From Caldilineaceae bacterium (GTDB taxonomy: Bacteria; Chloroflexota; Anaerolineae; Caldilineales; Caldilineaceae), in the NCBI GenBank assembly GCA_022824025.1, contig JAJEBF010000031.1:124001-188000 (forward strand): a stretch of 64,000 nucleotides of DNA, read 5' to 3'. Positions 16,995 through 24,767 of the stretch are shown piece after piece. The position numbers were made by a program, and so were the translations under genes. The notes beneath the pieces are model-generated. The model saw nothing but the letters and a program-made list of their open reading frames with translations, was not told the DNA's origin and made no database searches. Position 1 is the first letter of the stretch. Every line of letters begins with the position of its first letter.

Positions 16995-17612
16995 CTAACT
17001 CGCAGGAAGGATTTCGAACTCCGCCATCGACAGTCTTCCCTGTACCTCCCGGCTGAATCCGACAAAGGAAAAGCCGTAACTGTGCGCATCCCCCAGCACG
17101 CTGTCCAGTCGCGGCCCGCCCTCCGGATAGCTGCGGCGCCAGAACTCTTCGCTGCTGTAACTGCGATGCCACAGCGATTCGTCGTTCTTCAGGCGAAACC
17201 GGCTCGGCTCCGGCGCCCACTCTTCGTCCGCGATAGCGATCGGATGTCCCGAATAATGCCAGCGGACGCCAGGAGCATGAACCCAGAAGTAGCACGCCGC
17301 GCCGTAGAGTCGCAGATCATCACCCCTCAGATATACCGAGACCTCGCAATCTCTCAGATCGATGGGGTCCAGGCCAACCCAGTTTCGGTAGTGAATGAGC
17401 GCCAGAATCGAAATCGGCCTCTCCGGCACATCGGTACTCCAGCGCGACTGGTCCGCCCAGATGCACCCCCCGCCGTTGACGCCCCCTTCCTTCTGCCACG
17501 TCGTCAGCGGAAATATGCCCGCGCCCGCCACAATCTCCCCGTGGTAATCGTATGAATGCCACCCTTCCGGACCCACGCCAAAGCTGTTACGTATCACTGT
17601 CTGAATCTCCAA
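16995..17612 (-). CDS. Unrecognised beta-rich protein, possible lectin-like domain
   Basis: 205 residues, rich in Trp, Tyr and beta-strand patterns (GPEGWHSYDYHG, WADQSRWSTDVPE, CEVSVYLRGDDL, GFSFVGFSREVQGR). I do not recognise a specific family; the pattern suggests a concanavalin-like or carbohydrate-binding sandwich. The start appears to be TTG at 17612, with GGAAG six bases before it, because no better ATG lies near the first structured segment. It is the first gene after the consensus promoter at 17818-17845 and therefore likely the first cistron of the catabolic locus, followed 70 bases later by the propeller paralogues. Confidence 0.6.
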   Translation of the reverse strand: MEIQTVIRNSFGVGPEGWHSYDYHGEIVAGAGIFPLTTWQKEGGVNGGGCIWADQSRWSTDVPERPISILALIHYRNWVGLDPIDLRDCEVSVYLRGDDLRLYGAACYFWVHAPGVRWHYSGHPIAIADEEWAPEPSRFRLKNDESLWHRSYSSEEFWRRSYPEGGPRLDSVLGDAHSYGFSFVGFSREVQGRLSMAEFEILPAS

Positions 17613-17817
17613 AGTATACTTCCAAATCGATTTTCATATCCGGGTCTACTGCGGTACGGCCTGGGAGCTGCTGTTGGGATGATCGTAGAGAGGCCAGGGA
17701 TCGTCAGGCCCAGCAACAATGGGCCGGCGACAATCTTTCAATCTCTCGCAGCAAGTGGAGTACCGTCCCTGCCGCCTGGGCGCAGATGCGCTATCGAATC
17801 AGATCCGGTGGACTGTG

Positions 17818-17845
17818 ATTATACAAGGTGAAGAACCTGTGTCAA
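17818..17845 (-). promoter_or_regulatory. Perfect-consensus promoter of the catabolic locus
   Basis: On the minus strand TTGACA (17840-17845), a 16-base spacer, and TATAAT (17818-17823). The predicted start leaves a leader of about 200 bases before 17612, holding no ORF I trust. A constitutively strong promoter with a long leader suggests control by a repressor or in the leader. A perfect 10-base palindrome AAGTATACTT (17612-17621) overlaps the start region. The rest of the gap 17613-18079 holds this promoter and the amt terminator. Confidence 0.7.
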
Positions 17846-17929
17846 CGCCCAAATGAGGAACTCAGATCGGGCGTCGGTCAGTCGGAACAGTCGTGAGCGC
17901 AGTACCGAGCAAAGATTGCAGAAGACAAA

Positions 17930-17973
17930 AAAGCGTCCCTCTCGCCATCTTTACGCCGAGAGAGGGACGCTTT
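17930..17973 (-). terminator. Intrinsic terminator downstream of amt
   Basis: AAAGCGTCCCTCTC (17930-17943) and GAGAGGGACGCTTT (17960-17973) form a perfect 14-base stem with a 16-base loop. On the minus strand the stem runs into a T-run (complement of the A's at 17927-17932), as expected for the amt transcript. TTTCTTT on the plus side makes it bidirectional in principle. Confidence 0.85.
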
Positions 17974-18079
17974 CTTTCTATTCCCTTTTCAAGTGAATCA
18001 AGCGGAACCCATAACCGCTCATAACCTGCAAGTGGCTGATTCTATACTGGCAATTGCCTCCACTGTGACGGCGAGGGGC

Positions 18080-19417
18080 TCAAGCAGGTTCCTCGCCGGC
18101 CAGATGATACGCGCCCACTCCGTGCTCGGACAGATCCAGACCGGCCTGCTCCTCTTCAGGCGAGACGCGCAGGACGCCCAGCGCTTTGATGACCGTGAAC
18201 AGAATGAAGGAGGCAACGAACGCCCATACCGGAATCGCGATCGAACCGACGATCTGCGCGATCAACGGGTGGCCCCCGAAAATACCGGTGGCAATCCCGC
18301 CCCAGATGCCGCAGAGCCCGTGTACCGGCCATGCGCCTACAGCGTCGTCGATCTTGAAGTTTTCCAATGCCTCCATGCCAACGCAAACCAGGACTCCGGC
18401 CACCGCGCCAATGATCAGACTTTCGACGTTGTTGACAGAATCACAGTTGGCCGTGATGCCGACCAGGCCCCCCAAAGCGCCGTTCAACGTATAGCTCAGG
18501 TTTGGCTTGCCCGTCTTGACCCAACCGTACACCATTGCCAGCAGCGTACCCGTCGCCGCCGCCAGCGTCGTATTGGTGGCGATCAACATGACCGCGTCCG
18601 TATTCACCGCTCCGGTGAAGGCAAGCTGGCTGCCTGGATTAAAACCGTACCAACCGACCCACAATATGAAGACACCCAGTGCCGCCATCGCCATATTGCT
18701 CGGTGGCAGCGGGTTGGTCGAACCGCCCCCGAATCGCCCTATACGCGGGCCGAGCACAATGACCGCCGCCAGCGCCGCAAATCCGCCCACGGCATGAACA
18801 ACCAAAGACCCGGCAAAGTCGTAAAAGCCCATCGCATCCAACCAGCCGCCGCCCCATTTCCAATAGCCGCTCACTGGGTAGATAATAGCCGTGAGGATGA
18901 TGCTATAGATCAAGTAGCCTGAAATCTTCATGCGGCCGGCTACCGCTCCAGAAACGATAGTGGCTGCCGTTGCCGCAAATACCGCTTGGAAGAGGAAATC
19001 GACCTGAGGGTTCAAATTGCCCGCCATCGCCTCTGGCGGCGTCGAAGAGATTCCGAATCCGCCAAATCCGAACCATCCCCCGAGCAGCGGGGCGCCATAC
19101 ATAATGCTGTAGCCAATCAGGAAATAGAAGAATACACCACTCGACAGGTCGATGATGTTCTTGAACATAATGTTGACAGTGTTCTTGGCCGAATTAAACC
19201 CTGACTCGACCATTGCGAAACCGGCCTGCATGAACAGAACCAGCACTGCAGAAACGAACAATATCAAGTTGTCGATCGAATAAGCGATTTCATCCGCCGT
19301 GAACGGCGCCGCATCCTGTGCGAATGCGGAAGGGGCAAACACGAGCAACCCAAGAGCCGCAAGAAGCGCCGCCCGCCACTTCGAGCCGTGGGTCACAGCA
19401 CGCATGAACATGGACAT
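18080..19417 (-). CDS. amt: Ammonium transporter (Amt family)
   Basis: 445 residues from ATG 19417, with GGAG nine bases upstream; the frame is open to 19831 but the extension is not Amt-like. The N-terminus has a signal-like hydrophobic segment (about 14-33, ending SAFAQ), then eleven transmembrane spans. The channel's twin histidines are His208 (LVVHAVGG) and His366 (WPVHGLCG), and the conserved Asp200 is in GFYDFAG. NH4+/NH3 uptake follows from family knowledge. No glnK/PII gene is adjacent, which is unusual for bacterial amt. A strong terminator follows. The upstream 382-base gap is shared with a divergent DUF72 gene. Confidence 0.95.
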   Translation of the reverse strand: MSMFMRAVTHGSKWRAALLAALGLLVFAPSAFAQDAAPFTADEIAYSIDNLILFVSAVLVLFMQAGFAMVESGFNSAKNTVNIMFKNIIDLSSGVFFYFLIGYSIMYGAPLLGGWFGFGGFGISSTPPEAMAGNLNPQVDFLFQAVFAATAATIVSGAVAGRMKISGYLIYSIILTAIIYPVSGYWKWGGGWLDAMGFYDFAGSLVVHAVGGFAALAAVIVLGPRIGRFGGGSTNPLPPSNMAMAALGVFILWVGWYGFNPGSQLAFTGAVNTDAVMLIATNTTLAAATGTLLAMVYGWVKTGKPNLSYTLNGALGGLVGITANCDSVNNVESLIIGAVAGVLVCVGMEALENFKIDDAVGAWPVHGLCGIWGGIATGIFGGHPLIAQIVGSIAIPVWAFVASFILFTVIKALGVLRVSPEEEQAGLDLSEHGVGAYHLAGEEPA

Positions 19418-19708
19418 CGGATAGTTCTCCTTCCTCAAGTGAGACCTGAAATAAAAGTGCCCATCCTCTACCTTTCCTGCGCAGCGACCGCTTCCCTGGG
19501 GCTGATCGCAACTCGCGCACGCCGTGGCGCAGATGAGCCAAACTAAACCTGCAGGTTTGCGCTTCCAGCCTGGAGAAGCCCAGCAGAACGCTGCCCGGCG
19601 CTGTGCCGGCGCCCCATAACAGTTCACAAACCAGCGATTACGAGCAAGGATACCTGATCGCGAAACGGATTCCACTGCCAATCCTGCATGAAGTTGAAAG
19701 CATGTTTT

Positions 19709-19723
19709 TGTGCATATTGCACA
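19709..19723. promoter_or_regulatory. Dyad TGTGC-N5-GCACA in the amt/DUF72 intergenic region
   Basis: A perfect 5-5 inverted repeat (TGTGC 19709-19713, GCACA 19719-19723) flanked by T-rich and A-rich bases, as in dimeric-regulator operators. It is the most structured feature of the gap 19418-19799. Which of the two divergent genes it serves is unclear, and no sigma-54 site was seen for amt. Confidence 0.4.
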
Positions 19724-19799
19724 TAAAAGGCTCCCGTCCTGAAAATGATGCTTCCTTTCTGGCCGCCTGCCCCGCCAGTACTGCCCGTCTGTTACCACC

Positions 19800-20696
19800 A
19801 TGAGCGCCAATGACTTGGGAACTCTGCGCATCGGAACCTCCTCCTGGAGCTTCCCCGACTGGCGCGGCGTCTTCTACCCCCCCAACACCCCGCCCGACCG
19901 GCAGCTTAGCCATTACGCCGTAAACTTCAACACCGTTGAAGCCAATACCAGCTACTACGCCCTGCCCCCGCCCAAAACCTTGATCCGCTGGCTCGAAAAC
20001 GTGCCCGAGCAGTTCACCTTTTCTCTGAAAGCCCCCCGTGAAATCACCCACGAAAAACGACTGGTGAACGTTGAGCGGATTACCGCCGCCTATCTGGAAG
20101 TCATCCGTTCCCTCGGCCCCGCCGCCGGACCCGGTCTCATCCAGTTCCCCGCCTCCTTTACCCGCGTCAATGGCGGCCGTCAGCTCGCCAATTTCGTCGA
20201 CGCCCTCGCGCCCGCGACGCCCGCGCTCCCTCTTTCCATCGAAGTCCGCGCCTTCGACCTCATGACGACCGCCTTCGCCCGCTTCCTCTTCGAACGAGGC
20301 GTCGGCTTTGTCGTCGTCGAACGCGCCGGTCAGCCCGATACCTTCGCCAACTGGCGGGAAGCCGTCCGGATCACCGGCACGCGCCTTCCGCTGCACATCC
20401 GCCTCATCGGCAACGACCGGGACCCGCTTCCCGACGACAAACGCATCCGGCGGCCCCAGGACGAGCTGCTCGACAAGTGGGCCAAACGTATCGCCGACCT
20501 GCTCAAAAGCGGCGCAGACGTCTTCTGCTACCTGCACAACCCCTTCGAAGGACACGCCCCTGAATCCGCGCGCCGCCTGCGCGCCCGCATCGGCCAGTAC
20601 CTGCCCCTCCCCGACTGGAATCCCGATCCCTTGCCGCCGCCAAAGGAAGACGACGGCGGGCAGCTATCTCTGTTCTCTCCGCCAAGAGACAATTAA
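19800..20696 (+). CDS. DUF72 (YecE-like) TIM-barrel protein
   Basis: 298 residues. RIGTSSWSFPDWRGVFYP at the N-terminus, FNTVEANTSYYALP and FTFSLKAPREITHEKRL are the hallmarks of the DUF72/YecE family, a TIM barrel of unknown biochemical function. No signal peptide. The ATG has no clear Shine-Dalgarno sequence, so it may be translated from a short leader. It is divergent from amt and no functional link is evident. The length is normal for the family, with a Pro-rich C-terminal tail. Confidence 0.9.
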   Translation: MSANDLGTLRIGTSSWSFPDWRGVFYPPNTPPDRQLSHYAVNFNTVEANTSYYALPPPKTLIRWLENVPEQFTFSLKAPREITHEKRLVNVERITAAYLEVIRSLGPAAGPGLIQFPASFTRVNGGRQLANFVDALAPATPALPLSIEVRAFDLMTTAFARFLFERGVGFVVVERAGQPDTFANWREAVRITGTRLPLHIRLIGNDRDPLPDDKRIRRPQDELLDKWAKRIADLLKSGADVFCYLHNPFEGHAPESARRLRARIGQYLPLPDWNPDPLPPPKEDDGGQLSLFSPPRDN

Positions 20697-20735
20697 CCAA
20701 GGTTAATCCGCTGGTTAACCCAGGCTTGCTTTTTT
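20693..20735 (+). terminator. Weak terminator or triple half-site after DUF72 gene
   Basis: TTAACC (20693-20698), GGTTAA (20701-20706) and GGTTAACC (20713-20720) can form alternative 6-base stems, and a T-run (20730-20735) follows. The stem is AT-rich and short, so termination would be inefficient; an operator role is also possible. Confidence 0.35.
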
Positions 20736-20856
20736 CTTCACCCTTGCAGCGGCCAATTGCCCCCGACTGACAGCCTCACGCTCCGTTCTGCAGTGATATA
20801 CTATTGCATACGCCCTATCGCGCGCCGCTTGGCCGAACATTATATCGGGGATCGAA

Positions 20857-20991
20857 ATGGAACTTGTGAGTCTTATGCAGCTTGTCCTTCTGATGGGTCT
20901 TCTGGCGGCCTCCGCACTCCTGTTCTTCAGTCTGCGCGACGTGCGCCGCCTGCTCGACAAGCGCAATGGGGACGCCAAAACCAAAGCCTGA
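20857..20991 (+). CDS. Small single-span membrane protein, 44 residues
   Basis: ATG 20857 to TGA 20991. Residues 2-25 are a hydrophobic helix (LMQLVLLMGLLAASALLFF), followed by a strongly basic tail (RDVRRLLDKRN, ending AKTKA), which predicts an N-out/C-in membrane miniprotein. GGGG at 20847-20850 is a modest ribosome site. It occupies the otherwise empty gap 20697-21281. There is no homologue I can name; coding is suggested only by composition and the sensible topology. Confidence 0.4.
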   Translation: MELVSLMQLVLLMGLLAASALLFFSLRDVRRLLDKRNGDAKTKA

Positions 20992-21281
20992 GAGTCCGTT
21001 TCCTTCCGCCGTTCGCACTGCCCACGCCTCGCCCCCGCCCACACAGAAACCGGCCGCGCGCGCGCCGCCGATGGCCCACAACGGGGCCGGACCTCCTTCC
21101 TCTTCGCCTCCCCACACCCCGCTGGCTCCCGTCCCAAACATGACTTCGCAGTCCACCAACCGACCAGGACTGTAGCCCACGCCGCTTTTGGTCAAAAGCG
21201 GCCGGTTGGGGCAACATTGTTCTGCGATACACGACGCGTCGACCCTTCCGGGCACGACGCTGTAGAACTTGGGGGCCTCCG

Positions 21282-22220
21282 ATGGGTCACGAACACAACC
21301 ACTTCCATGAACACGGCAGCGAACATGGCCACAGCCATCATCCGTTTCACCATCATCATGGCGATTCGGCCAACCTTCGCACCGCGTTTTTCCTCAATCT
21401 GGGATTCACGGTTATCGAAATCATCGGGGCATACCTCACAAACAGCGTTGCCATCCTCTCCGATGCATTGCACGACCTTGGCGACTCCATCGCGCTCGGC
21501 ATGGCCTGGGCTCTGGAGAAGCACGCTGCAAAGGAGGCGCCAGCCCGCTACTCCTACGGTTACGGCCGCCTGTCTCTCCTCGCCGCCTTCATCAATGCTG
21601 TTGTCCTCATCGCCGGTGGGCTCTTCGTACTCTCAGAAGTGGTCCCGCGCCTCCTCAACCCCGAAGCCGCCAACGCGCCCGGCATGATTCTGCTTGCCCT
21701 TGGCGGCATCGCCGTCAATGGCGCAGCCGCTTGGCGCCTCCAGGGCGGCGGCACGATGAATGCCAAAGTCGCCATGTGGCACATGCTGGAGGACGTCCTC
21801 GGCTGGGTCGCAGTCCTCATCGTCGGCATCACGCTTCTCTTCGTCGATCTGTTCATCCTGGACTCCATCCTGTCCCTCCTCATCACCCTGTACATTCTCT
21901 ACAATGTGCTTGGGCACTTGAGAAAGACCGCTGAACTGTTCCTGCAGGCCGCCCCCGAAGGCGTCGATATGTCTCAGCTGGCGCAGCGCCTGTGCAACAT
22001 CAACCAGGTCGAAGATTGCCACCATACCCATCTCTGGTCGCTGGACGGCAACCATCATGTACTGTCCACCCATCTCGTCGTCAACCAGTCGGTCGACCAG
22101 GACCAGATTCGAGCAATCAAACAGCGCGCACGCGAAGAGCTCGAAGGCATGCACCTTACTCACATCACCATCGAAATCGAATATCCGGGCGATTGCAGCA
22201 TGGCGGAAGCCCATATATGA
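21282..22220 (+). CDS. Cation diffusion facilitator family zinc/metal exporter
   Basis: 312 residues. The first 27 residues are a His-rich metal-binding tail (HEHNHFHEHGSEHGHSHH), then six transmembrane spans. The transport-site motifs are DALHDLGDSIALG in helix 2 and HMLEDVLGW in helix 5, giving the His/Asp tetrahedral site typical of Zn-transporting CDFs of the CzcD/ZitB branch. The cytoplasmic C-terminal domain (about 225-312) includes a further His-rich run (CHHTHLWSLDGNHH). It exports Zn2+ or similar ions from the cytoplasm by proton antiport in known members. It precedes ferritin, which may reflect a metal-handling neighbourhood. Confidence 0.93.
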   Translation: MGHEHNHFHEHGSEHGHSHHPFHHHHGDSANLRTAFFLNLGFTVIEIIGAYLTNSVAILSDALHDLGDSIALGMAWALEKHAAKEAPARYSYGYGRLSLLAAFINAVVLIAGGLFVLSEVVPRLLNPEAANAPGMILLALGGIAVNGAAAWRLQGGGTMNAKVAMWHMLEDVLGWVAVLIVGITLLFVDLFILDSILSLLITLYILYNVLGHLRKTAELFLQAAPEGVDMSQLAQRLCNINQVEDCHHTHLWSLDGNHHVLSTHLVVNQSVDQDQIRAIKQRAREELEGMHLTHITIEIEYPGDCSMAEAHI

Positions 22221-22457
22221 CAGCAAATCCGCCCGCAATCCGGACGGACCTCCCATCGTCCCGAACCAAATCGACTGCCCGCGCCCCGGGTCCCGCCTGC
22301 TCGTTCCCATTCGAGGCGTTCCCCTTGGCCCATTGCGCACAGTTGACCGCGCAGGACGCCTTTCGACTCGCCAAGCCATTAATGCGCCGGTATTCCCTGC
22401 CTTCGAATACGCCGTTCACCGACCACGGGTAAGAGTTCACCAGAAAGGAATCGACAC

Positions 22458-22967
22458 ATGTTTGTCGACAACGTGCAAAGCGCCCTGAATCAACAGATCA
22501 ATATGGAACTGCAGGCCTACTACACCTACCTTGCAGCCGCCGACTACTTCGAGGGACTGGGCCTCAAGGGCTTTTCCCAATGGATTTTCAACCATGCAGA
22601 AGAAGAAATGGCCCACGCCATGAAAATCTACCACTTCATCCACAGCCGCCGCGGACGTGTCGAGCTCTTTTCTGTCCCCGTGCCGGAAGGCGGCTTCGGC
22701 TCTCCGCAGGAAGTCATGGAAGGCGTGCTCAGACATGAACAGAAAGTAACCGCCTCCATTGACCGCATTGTCAGGCTGGCCCGGCTGGAAGGCGATTACG
22801 CGACCGACAGCTTTCTGCAATGGTTCGTCGATGAACAAGTGGAGGAGGAGGAGCTGGTCGATGACCTGGTGCAAAAACTCCGCCTCATCGGCGACTTCAA
22901 ACCAGGCCTGTATCTGCTGGACCGTGAACTGGCCGGAGTCGATTCGCTGGAAGAAGAAGGAAATTGA
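22458..22967 (+). CDS. ftnA: Ferritin (bacterial non-heme type)
   Basis: 169 residues forming the four-helix ferritin subunit. Ferroxidase ligands expected from FtnA are present: Glu17 (NMELQAYYTY), Glu50 and His53 (HAEEEMAHAMKIY), Glu94 (RHEQKV) and Glu130. No heme-binding Met as in bacterioferritin stands out. Iron is oxidised and stored in 24-mers in known members. The start has AAAGGA about 8 bases upstream. It lies 237 bases after the CDF gene and probably has its own promoter. The long gap that follows (22968-23696) holds a probable non-coding RNA. Confidence 0.93.
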   Translation: MFVDNVQSALNQQINMELQAYYTYLAAADYFEGLGLKGFSQWIFNHAEEEMAHAMKIYHFIHSRRGRVELFSVPVPEGGFGSPQEVMEGVLRHEQKVTASIDRIVRLARLEGDYATDSFLQWFVDEQVEEEELVDDLVQKLRLIGDFKPGLYLLDRELAGVDSLEEEGN

Positions 22968-23267
22968 GGTTGGGAGCCCCCGGCAAAACTGCCCAACAGA
23001 ATTCCTATACGTGCCGCCAGCTTTGCCCATGAACGGACTCTCTTGCCGGTCTTTCCCTTCGCCAAAACAGGGTTTCTCCCGGTATCGGATTCTCTGTGAC
23101 TGTTCCGGGCGGCTGACGTTGCTTCTGCCTCCAGGCGCGCCAGCGTCCTACACCCCTTACGCCCCCCGACAGGCAAAAACAGGCCGCCCCCAAAATCTGG
23201 AAAACCCGTGTCTACCTCCCCCAATTTCACCCCTGAAATCGAGGGAAACATCGAACCAGTTTCAGGC

Positions 23268-23296
23268 TTGACAGCCTTGCCCGTCACGTGTATTAT
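23268..23296 (+). promoter_or_regulatory. Perfect-spacing promoter with no gene directly downstream
   Basis: TTGACA (23268-23273), a 17-base spacer and TATTAT (23291-23296). Transcription would start near 23303. The next gene starts at 23697 and has a nearer promoter candidate, so this promoter probably serves a non-coding transcript. Confidence 0.65.
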
Positions 23297-23302
23297 TGTG
23301 CC

Positions 23303-23563
23303 AGACGCACTCTCCCAGAGTGTATCCCGGCGCCGGGCTCCTGTAGCTTTCATCTGTGTTTCTCAGAGTTGGCAGAGGCTTGTCCACTACTTCAGGAGCC
23401 AAAGGGCCTCCAAAAAAACGTGGCCCATGCGAGAAGGCGCCCCCTGTTTTCTCCGGTTTGTACAAGAATTGTTCTTGTGAGAAGATAGTGTCGCAAACTG
23501 GATGTCAGTCCCTCAGACAAGAGTACGAAAGAGTCGGTCCTTAGCCCAACGACCCGTTTTTTT
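23303..23563 (+). ncRNA. Candidate structured non-coding RNA, about 260 nt
   Basis: The span is bounded by a consensus promoter (23268-23296) and by CGGTC/GACC(C)G followed by seven T's (23535-23563), a weak intrinsic terminator. Inside are a CACTCT-ccc-AGAGTG hairpin, an 8-base pairing of GGCTCCTG with CAGGAGCC enclosing about 50 bases, a GGGCC/GGCCC hairpin, and the inverted repeat ACAAGAA-ttg-TTCTTGT (23462-23478). No ORF in it starts with a ribosome site. It does not show the signatures of tmRNA, RNase P RNA or SRP RNA; a 6S-like RNA was considered without convincing support. Function is unknown. Confidence 0.45.
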
Positions 23564-23597
23564 CAGATTTGCGCTCGTTATGTTCTTGTGAGACGAT
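23470..23597 (+). repeat. Direct repeat pair TGTTCTTGTGAGA(A/C)GAT
   Basis: Two 17-base copies at 23470-23486 and 23581-23597 differ at one position and are 111 bases apart. The first lies inside the candidate RNA, overlapping its inverted repeat; the second lies just upstream of the lipoprotein promoter. They could be protein-binding sites shared by the two units. Confidence 0.45.
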
Positions 23598-23614
23598 GTG
23601 ACTCGTGGTCATCA

Positions 23615-23642
23615 TTTGATTGTTTCTCTATCAATTTATGAT
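23615..23642 (+). promoter_or_regulatory. Candidate promoter of the 23697 lipoprotein
   Basis: TTTGAT (23615-23620), a 16-base spacer and TATGAT (23637-23642). The predicted start is about 48 bases before the ATG. It is weaker than the promoter at 23268 but better placed for this gene. Confidence 0.45.
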
Positions 23643-23696
23643 GAGATCAAGAGTTAAAGTTCCCTTAACCCAATTCTCTCAAGGAGCAACAGAACC

Positions 23697-24233
23697 ATGA
23701 ACAAACGAACCCCATTCATCTCACTCGTTGTACTGTCTCTGCTGCTGGTCGTGGTCAGTGCGTGTACAGCACCCGCGGCTCCGCCCGATCGCGACGTCGA
23801 AATCTCACACGAGGCCGCCCTGTCCGCCCAGGATGCCTTGATCGGCGCCCTGACAATGGGCGAGGTGACGCTGAGCGAATCTGAGTTCAGCAGCTACGTC
23901 ACTAAGGCTCTTGAAGCGAACAGCGGCCCGAATCAGCCCGTCGACTCCGTCGTCGTGTGGATTGAGCCCGATGCGATGCATTTCCGCGTTACCCTAAAAG
24001 ACGGTGTCAGCATGATGGGGAATACGCTCGACCTCGTCGGCAACTTGGGCGTTAGCGATGGCCACCTGATGGTCGATCTCCACTCGGCCGGCGCCGGCGG
24101 CATGGCTGTCGGTGGAGCGCTGCTCGCTCCGGTTAACGCGCAGATTAATGCCGTCCTGGCCCAGAACATCATGCTCCCGGGCAGCGTCAGCGTCGCTCAG
24201 GACTCCGGCTCCGTTTCAATCAGCATGAACTAA
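23697..24233 (+). CDS. Small lipoprotein of unknown function
   Basis: 178 residues. The N-terminus is a lipoprotein signal with lipobox VVSAC (Cys23). The mature part contains a domain of alternating strands (VDSVVVWIEPDAMHFRVTL, LVGNLGVSDGHLMVDL) and a Gly/Ala-rich segment (AGAGGMAVGGALLAPV), a pattern reminiscent of small lipid-binding or SRPBCC-like lipoproteins, though I cannot assign a family. Start chosen by AAGGAG upstream. It is a single-gene unit ended by a strong terminator (24418-24478). Surface-anchored; role unknown. Confidence 0.7.
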   Translation: MNKRTPFISLVVLSLLLVVVSACTAPAAPPDRDVEISHEAALSAQDALIGALTMGEVTLSESEFSSYVTKALEANSGPNQPVDSVVVWIEPDAMHFRVTLKDGVSMMGNTLDLVGNLGVSDGHLMVDLHSAGAGGMAVGGALLAPVNAQINAVLAQNIMLPGSVSVAQDSGSVSISMN

Positions 24234-24417
24234 GCAAAACAACGAGTGCGCAATCCGGTGGCGCTGCTGAGCTCCTTCTGCGAGTGAACAGATGCCGTCG
24301 GTTTGCCCTCAGTCTGGTCGGCGCGTAAATCGTTTCTGCGCTCCCATATGGCAACCGGCCTCGATACCCGGCCACACGCCTGCAGCAGACACGATGCGCC
24401 GCCGCTGAAGCAAAGAA

Positions 24418-24478
24418 AACTGTCCGACGTTTACACCGGCCCCCTTCTCTGGCCCGTAGCGTCGGACAGTTCTTTTTT
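24418..24478 (+). terminator. Intrinsic terminator after the lipoprotein gene
   Basis: AACTGTCCGACG (24418-24429) pairs perfectly with CGTCGGACAGTT (24460-24471), followed by TCTTTTTT. The loop is 30 bases. A second, weaker hairpin (GATCGC 24489-24494 with GCGATC 24526-24531, then CCTTTTTT) follows. The rest of the 534-base gap 24234-24767 shows nothing else convincing. Confidence 0.8.
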
Positions 24479-24767
24479 GGCCGGAAAAGATCGCCAGTCC
24501 TCCTTCTCCTCCCGGCGCCGCCGAAGCGATCCCTTTTTTCGCCGCGTTCCCCGCACTACTTTTCTGAACCGCTCAACTCTACTGTGCAAAAAGCATAGGC
24601 TGGCCGTAGCCCCAACGTAGCCGCGAAACCCCCTCCAGGGCTTGCCAATTAATACCGCCTAACCGATACTTCTGATAGCCCTCTTTCAGGATTGAGAAGC
24701 CTATCCCTTCGCCGCGCGCATCACATATGGCCGCGGCGTCTTCCACTGCATAAACGGACTGATTCGA

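Noticed and set aside
15332-17089. The longer start at 17089 for propeller paralogue A
   Set aside because: It would overlap the upstream gene by 95 bases, and the extra residues have no counterpart in the paralogue. GTG 16924 fits the homology.
23303-23563. The RNA candidate as tmRNA, RNase P, SRP or 6S RNA
   Set aside because: The tmRNA 3' end, RNase P conserved blocks and the SRP loop are absent. A 6S-like fold was not convincing by eye.
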